Shown here in pieces: positions 21,775 through 25,261 of a stretch of DNA of 25,261 nt. Position numbers and translations under genes: made by a program. This DNA comes from Clostridiales bacterium (GTDB lineage: Bacteria; Bacillota; Clostridia; Christensenellales; Aristaeellaceae), in the NCBI GenBank assembly GCA_004555535.1, contig SFHU01000034.1, positions 1 through 25,261 on the forward strand, in the 5' to 3' direction. Below the pieces are notes generated by a model. That model did no database searches, was not told where the DNA came from, and saw nothing but the letters and a program-made list of their open reading frames with translations. Each line of letters opens with the position of its first letter. The first letter of the stretch is position 1.

Positions 21775-23187
21775 TTACAGGATGTACTCCGCCTTGAACG
21801 CCGGACGGCCGGTCATCTCCTTGCGGGCCGCGTCGTACTTGGCGTCCGTGTTGCCCAGGATCGCGTAGGTCGCGCGCTTGCTGGTCTCCACGCCCGGCTG
21901 GTTGAAGGCGTCGATGTTGAGCAGCTCGCCCTCGTAGGCGGTCGCCATCTCCAGGAAGAACATCAGCTGGCCCAGCGTGTAGGCGTTGACCTCGGGCATG
22001 ATGATCGTCTGGTTCATGCGCTTGTTGACGTAGAGCGCGTACTCGGTGCCCTGGCGCTCCGCCTCGATGAGGGTGTTATGCGTCATGCCGCCCAGGAAAG
22101 CGACGTCCTTGAACTCCTCGCAGCCCTTCGGGATCTTCGTCTCGCTGCGGAAATTCTCGACCTTGATGAAGGTGATGACCTTGTCAAACGGTCCCTCGTT
22201 GTAGAGCTGGAGCTGGCTGTGCTGGTCGGTGACGCCCAGCGCCTTGGCCGGGGTCTGTCCGGCGTGGCAGGGCGTGCCGTCGCGGCGGACGTTCTTGCCC
22301 AGGGACTCGGCCCAGAGCTGGCAGAACCAGTCGGCCATGTACTTGAGGGAATCCGCATAGGGCAGCATGACCTGCACGTTGCGGCCCATCTGCTCGCAGG
22401 CGATGTACTGGAGCACGGCCTCCAGCAGCGCCGGGTTCTTCATCATGTCGTCGGTCTTGCAGCGCGCGTCCATCGCGGCCGCGCCGGCGAGCATCGCGCG
22501 GATGTCGATGCCGCAGCAGGCAGCGGGCACGAGGCCGACCGGGCACATCTCGGAGAAGCGGCCGCCGACGCCGTCCGGAATAAAGAACGTCTCAAAGCCG
22601 TTCTCCTTGGCCAGCTTGATCAGGTTGCCCTTCTCGTGGTCAGTTACCGCAATGACCTGCTTGGCCCAGCCCTCGCCGACCTGCGCCTTGAGCGCCTCGG
22701 TCACGATCAGGTACTGGCTCATCGTCTCGGCGGTCGCGCCGGACTTGGTGATGATGCAGAAGCAGGTCTTGGGGAGCTCGATCACGTCAAACAGCGCGGC
22801 CATGCGCTCGGGATCGATGTTGTCCTCGACGTAGAACTTCGGGCCGGGGCGCTTGTCCGCCGGCAGCTCGTTGTAGTGCAGGTGGTTGAGCGCCTGATGC
22901 ACGGCGATGGGGCCCAGCGCGGAGCCGCCGATGCCCAGCACGACAAGATACTCATAGTTGGCGCGAACCTTCGCGGCAACCTCCTCGATTTTGGAGACGA
23001 TCTCCTCCTGGTTGTAGGGCAGCTCCATCCAGCCCAGCCAGCCCTTGCCGCGGTTGGCTTCGACGTTGTGCTGCGCGCTCGCGGCGGCTTCCTTCATCGC
23101 CTCAAGCTGAGCGCTCGTGATGCCATGCTCGCTGCCGAGCATATCCGCCATCATGTGATTGACGTCAAGACGAATGTTCTGTTCCAT
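21775..23187 (-). CDS. pgi: Glucose-6-phosphate isomerase
   Basis: It interconverts glucose-6-phosphate and fructose-6-phosphate. It also sits at the branch toward glucose-1-phosphate, the precursor of the nucleotide sugars made by the polysaccharide operon. It has 470 residues. Motifs are LGIGGSALGP (84-93), TKSGATAET (147-155, phosphate binding), GVGGRFSE (206-213), and GVTDQHSQLQLYNEGP in the second SIS half, with KVITFI after it. The start at 23185-23187 follows an AAGGAA stretch about 12 bases upstream, a weak RBS spacing; the frame is open 28 codons further, but that would include the promoter -10 box. It has its own promoter. Confidence 0.96.
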   Translation of the reverse strand: MEQNIRLDVNHMMADMLGSEHGITSAQLEAMKEAAASAQHNVEANRGKGWLGWMELPYNQEEIVSKIEEVAAKVRANYEYLVVLGIGGSALGPIAVHQALNHLHYNELPADKRPGPKFYVEDNIDPERMAALFDVIELPKTCFCIITKSGATAETMSQYLIVTEALKAQVGEGWAKQVIAVTDHEKGNLIKLAKENGFETFFIPDGVGGRFSEMCPVGLVPAACCGIDIRAMLAGAAAMDARCKTDDMMKNPALLEAVLQYIACEQMGRNVQVMLPYADSLKYMADWFCQLWAESLGKNVRRDGTPCHAGQTPAKALGVTDQHSQLQLYNEGPFDKVITFIKVENFRSETKIPKGCEEFKDVAFLGGMTHNTLIEAERQGTEYALYVNKRMNQTIIMPEVNAYTLGQLMFFLEMATAYEGELLNIDAFNQPGVETSKRATYAILGNTDAKYDAARKEMTGRPAFKAEYIL

Positions 23188-23242
23188 CTTTGTATCATTC
23201 CTTTTCGCTAGTTTGGCCGACCCTGCGGCATGGATTACCTTT

Positions 23243-23271
23243 ATTTTACTCCGAACGGCCGTTTTCGTCAA
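23243..23271 (-). promoter_or_regulatory. Promoter of pgi, with a palindrome in the spacer
   Basis: On the minus strand TTGACG (23266-23271), a 17 bp spacer and TAAAAT (23243-23248), each 5 of 6 to consensus. The spacer contains the perfect 10 bp palindrome AACGGCCGTT (23254-23263), a possible small operator. The predicted start is near 23236, leaving a leader of about 48 bases. Confidence 0.82.
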
Positions 23272-23331
23272 TGTGCGCCACCAAGGTTTCCGCCCGATTC
23301 TCCGCGCTTTCGCCCGCAGACGCGTGCCCGC

Positions 23332-23874
23332 TCACAGCCGTTTCATCATCCAGTACACGTCCGCGTAGGTGCCGTCCAGGTACTTCATATTCCGCGGCAT
23401 CGTGCCGTACACCTCAAACCCCAGCTTTTTGTACAGCGCAATCGCCCGCGCGTTGTCCGCGACAACCTCCAGCTCGACCTGCTCGATGCCGTGCTCCCTG
23501 GCGATTGCGAGCAGCGCCTCCATCATGGCCCGGCCGATGCCCAGCCCGGTATAGGCCTGAAACAGCGCGATGGCCACGCCGGCGCGGTGCCTGTAGCGGC
23601 TCGGGCCCATGCCCATGAGCGAGCCGTTTCCGGCAAACTCCCCGTCATAGAAGGCCAGAAGCATCACGTCTCTCTCCGATTCATTCTGCATGCGGATGAA
23701 CCGGCGCTCGTCCTCCTCCGTCATCGTGACCTCGTCCGGCTCGCGGATGAGAAAGCACGTCTCCCCGCTCGTCGTTTTGAGATAGTCAAGCAGCCGCTGC
23801 GCGTCCTCCTCTCGCGCGCATCTGAGCAGCAGCTCGTGTCCGCCGAGCTGAATCCGTCTCTCTCCGATGATCAT
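23332..23874 (-). CDS. GNAT family N-acetyltransferase
   Basis: A 180-residue acetyl-CoA-dependent acetyltransferase of unknown substrate. The GNAT fold is visible from the N-terminal LLLRCAREEDAQRLLDYL, through GNGSLMGMG (strand 4 region), the acetyl-CoA pyrophosphate loop QAYTGLGIGRAMM (106-118), the ELEVVADNARAIALYKK segment (135-150) and LGFEVYGTMPR. It resembles the RimJ/RimL-like and spermidine or aminoglycoside-like branch of the superfamily, but specificity cannot be assigned. Its ATG overlaps the stop of the upstream TIM-barrel gene (ATGA at 23871-23874), so the two are translationally coupled. GGGGGAGAG precedes the start. Confidence 0.92.
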   Translation of the reverse strand: MIIGERRIQLGGHELLLRCAREEDAQRLLDYLKTTSGETCFLIREPDEVTMTEEDERRFIRMQNESERDVMLLAFYDGEFAGNGSLMGMGPSRYRHRAGVAIALFQAYTGLGIGRAMMEALLAIAREHGIEQVELEVVADNARAIALYKKLGFEVYGTMPRNMKYLDGTYADVYWMMKRL

Positions 23875-24686
23875 GTTCTCTCTCCCCCTTCATGCTTTTC
23901 GCTTGGCTCCAGCAGGGCGCGCATCGAGCGGATGCTTGCAAGCAGCGCATCCTCGCTTTTTATCAGCCGCAGATACGGCTCGATGATCACGGGCCCGTCA
24001 TAGCCGGTTTGCGCAAGCGCGGCGAAAAGCGACCCAAAGTCGACGCAGCCCTCGCCCGGCAGACAGAGCCCTCCGTCCTCCCTCCAGTCGCAGATATGCA
24101 CGTTTACCAGACGCCCGCCCATCGCCGCAATGAAGTCGAATGGATCGCAGCCTGCGCGCATCGCCTGCTTGATATCCAGCGTAAAGCGGACGGCCTCCAG
24201 CGCCGCAGCCGCCTCGCGCACGCGCCCGGGCGTCGTCAGCTGGCACCAACAGACGTTCTCCCAGCCGATGACCATCTCCCGCTGCGCGGCCAGCTCGCAC
24301 ATCGGCCCCAGCACGTCGAGGTTCTTCTGCAGATCCCAAGGGAGCGGCGAGAGCTGCGCGCTGCTGCGCCCATGATAGACGTACGTCCCCGCGCCCAGCG
24401 CCTTTCCCGCGTCGAGCACGCGGCAGAACAGGTCAAACGCATCCTGCCGCTGCCTTTTGGAGAGGCTCATCATGCTGTTTTCAAACTGGATGCCCATCGG
24501 ATGGACACTCGTGCAGGCCACCGCGCCGAAGCACCGGCGGGCCACTGCGGCGAATTCCGGCGTATACTCGCTGGGCGTCTGCAAAAAGGCTTCGGCGCAG
24601 TCGACCGGCAGCGCCGCGATGTATTCCGCTGCCTCCTCCGTCTCAAAGCGCCCGTAAAAGCCCGACGTCGACAGACCAATCCGCAT
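23871..24686 (-). CDS. Sugar phosphate isomerase/epimerase (xylose isomerase-like TIM barrel)
   Basis: A 271-residue AP-endonuclease-2-type TIM barrel. Members isomerise or epimerise sugars or act in inositol catabolism. Likely metal-site residues can be picked out by pattern: His62 (SVHPMGIQ), His105 (YVYHGRS), Glu143 (IGWENV), Asp171 (FTLDIKQA), His197 and Asp200 (NVHICDW) and Glu236 (IIEPYLR). GEGCVDFGSL (211-220) is the conserved loop before the last strands. The substrate is unknown. The ATG at 24684-24686 has GGAGGG about 8 bases upstream. First gene of a two-gene operon with the GNAT enzyme, with its own promoter. Confidence 0.9.
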   Translation of the reverse strand: MRIGLSTSGFYGRFETEEAAEYIAALPVDCAEAFLQTPSEYTPEFAAVARRCFGAVACTSVHPMGIQFENSMMSLSKRQRQDAFDLFCRVLDAGKALGAGTYVYHGRSSAQLSPLPWDLQKNLDVLGPMCELAAQREMVIGWENVCWCQLTTPGRVREAAAALEAVRFTLDIKQAMRAGCDPFDFIAAMGGRLVNVHICDWREDGGLCLPGEGCVDFGSLFAALAQTGYDGPVIIEPYLRLIKSEDALLASIRSMRALLEPSEKHEGGERT

Positions 24687-24721
24687 GAGCCGTTCCCTCC
24701 GTTTCCTGCACTGTTCCTGTC

Positions 24722-24750
24722 ATTATAGCGCATCCGGAAGGAGCTGTCAC
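24722..24750 (-). promoter_or_regulatory. Promoter of the TIM-barrel/GNAT operon
   Basis: On the minus strand GTGACA (24745-24750), a 17 bp spacer and TATAAT (24722-24727): 11 of 12 consensus bases. The predicted start near 24715 gives a leader of about 29 bases. It is back to back with the ygiQ promoter. Confidence 0.88.
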
Positions 24751-24770
24751 TTTCTTTTTGGCCGGAACTG

Positions 24771-24779
24771 TGGTATGAT
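24771..24779 (+). promoter_or_regulatory. Extended -10 promoter of the ygiQ-type gene
   Basis: TGG followed by TATGAT (24774-24779) is an extended -10 element. The -35 position (24751-24756, TTTCTT) is weak and directly abuts the -35 box of the divergent operon, so RNA polymerase could compete at the two promoters. Confidence 0.6.
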
Positions 24780-24822
24780 GATCCCGACTTGTTTGATTAT
24801 CCGCTTTGTGAGGGAGTGCATC

Positions 24823-25261
24823 ATGGCAGACCGTCTTCTCTTCCCGCCGACTACGGCGGCTGATATGCGCGCGCGCGGCTGGGACGCGCCGGACTTTGTC
24901 TATGTCTCCGGCGACGCCTATGTCGATCATCCGTCCTTCGGCGCGGCGATCATCTATCGCGTGCTCGAGGCCGCAGGCTATCGCGTCGCGATGCTCGCCC
25001 AGCCGAACTGGAAGAACACCGCCGACTTCATGCGCTTTGGCCGGCCGAATTACGGCTTTCTCGTCTCCTCCGGCGTCATCGACAGCATGGTCAACCACTA
25101 TACCGCCGCGAAGAAGCGCCGCTCGTCGGATGTCTACACTCCCGGCGGCAAAGCGGCCAAGCGCCCCGACCGCGCTGTGAACGTCTACTGCCGCCTCATT
25201 CGCGAGGCCTACGGCGATATCCCCATCGCCATCGGCGGCGTGGCCGAAGCACCCGCTTCCT
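24823..25261 (+). CDS. ygiQ: YgiQ-family radical SAM protein, N-terminal part (cut by the window edge)
   Basis: The first 146 codons of a UPF0313/YgiQ protein. The family has an N-terminal domain of about 300 residues, a radical SAM core and a C-terminal extension; function remains unassigned. Recognisable blocks are DFVYVSGDAYVDHPSFGAAI, YRVAMLAQPNWK, RPNYGFLVSSGVIDSMVNHY, KKRRSSDVYTPGG and RPDRAVNVYCRLIRE. The SAM Cys cluster would lie beyond the window. The ATG at 24823 has GAGGGAG about 8 bases upstream. The last visible residues after IAIGG read VAEAPAS, whereas the family normally continues with [IV]EASLRRF; this departure lies exactly at the edge and may be a sequencing or assembly fault. 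Confidence 0.9.
   Translation, partial: MADRLLFPPTTAADMRARGWDAPDFVYVSGDAYVDHPSFGAAIIYRVLEAAGYRVAMLAQPNWKNTADFMRFGRPNYGFLVSSGVIDSMVNHYTAAKKRRSSDVYTPGGKAAKRPDRAVNVYCRLIREAYGDIPIAIGGVAEAPAS

Overview
The window looks like a chromosomal segment of a high-GC member of the Clostridia (Bacillota), perhaps a gut Christensenellales- or Oscillospirales-like bacterium. This is inferred from AGGAGG-type ribosome-binding sites, near-consensus sigma-A promoters, the gene complement (DegV, YqeY, CxxC-x17-CxxC zinc ribbon, YgiQ, ATP-type PEP carboxykinase) and the GC-rich codon use. There is no rRNA, tRNA, CRISPR array, transposase or integrase. Both ends cut through genes.

Left half (1-13.46 kb, all minus strand): one surface or exopolysaccharide operon, read right to left from a textbook promoter (TTGACA-17-TATAAT, 13435-13463). 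The gene order is two GT2 glycosyltransferases, a Wzy-type polymerase/ligase, a Wzx-type flippase, a Wzz-like chain-length protein with a degenerate kinase-like tail, a polyprenyl-phosphate sugar-1-phosphate transferase, the complete dTDP-L-rhamnose pathway (rfbA, rfbB, rfbD, rfbC), UDP-glucose 6-dehydrogenase, a WecG/TagA-type glycosyltransferase, and the first codons of what looks like a membrane acyltransferase that runs off the left edge. Together they can prime a lipid carrier, make rhamnose and glucuronate donors, assemble a repeat unit, flip it, polymerise it and set chain length. Most genes are separated by about 10-45 bp or overlap (wzy/wzx ATGA). The exception is a 134 bp rfbC-ugd gap that holds a strong hairpin.

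Right half (13.5-25.3 kb): ordinary central and nucleoside metabolism in short transcription units. These are pckA (own promoter, composite terminator, repeated CTTATG half-sites in its leader); a Gfo/Idh/MocA oxidoreductase with a cysteine cluster, divergent from a DegV protein; a small double zinc-ribbon protein converging on degV across a bidirectional terminator; an XRE regulator; a deoB-punA nucleoside-salvage operon whose promoter is embedded in a perfect 10+10 bp inverted repeat; yqeY; pgi; a sugar-phosphate isomerase/epimerase-like TIM barrel translationally coupled to a GNAT acetyltransferase; and a divergent, truncated YgiQ-type radical SAM gene at the right edge.

I did not find an obviously new biological system. 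The best leads are the deoB operator-like palindrome, the Wzz protein with a vestigial nucleotide-binding domain, the half-site clusters ahead of pckA and yqeY, and the divergent last codons of ygiQ at the edge.
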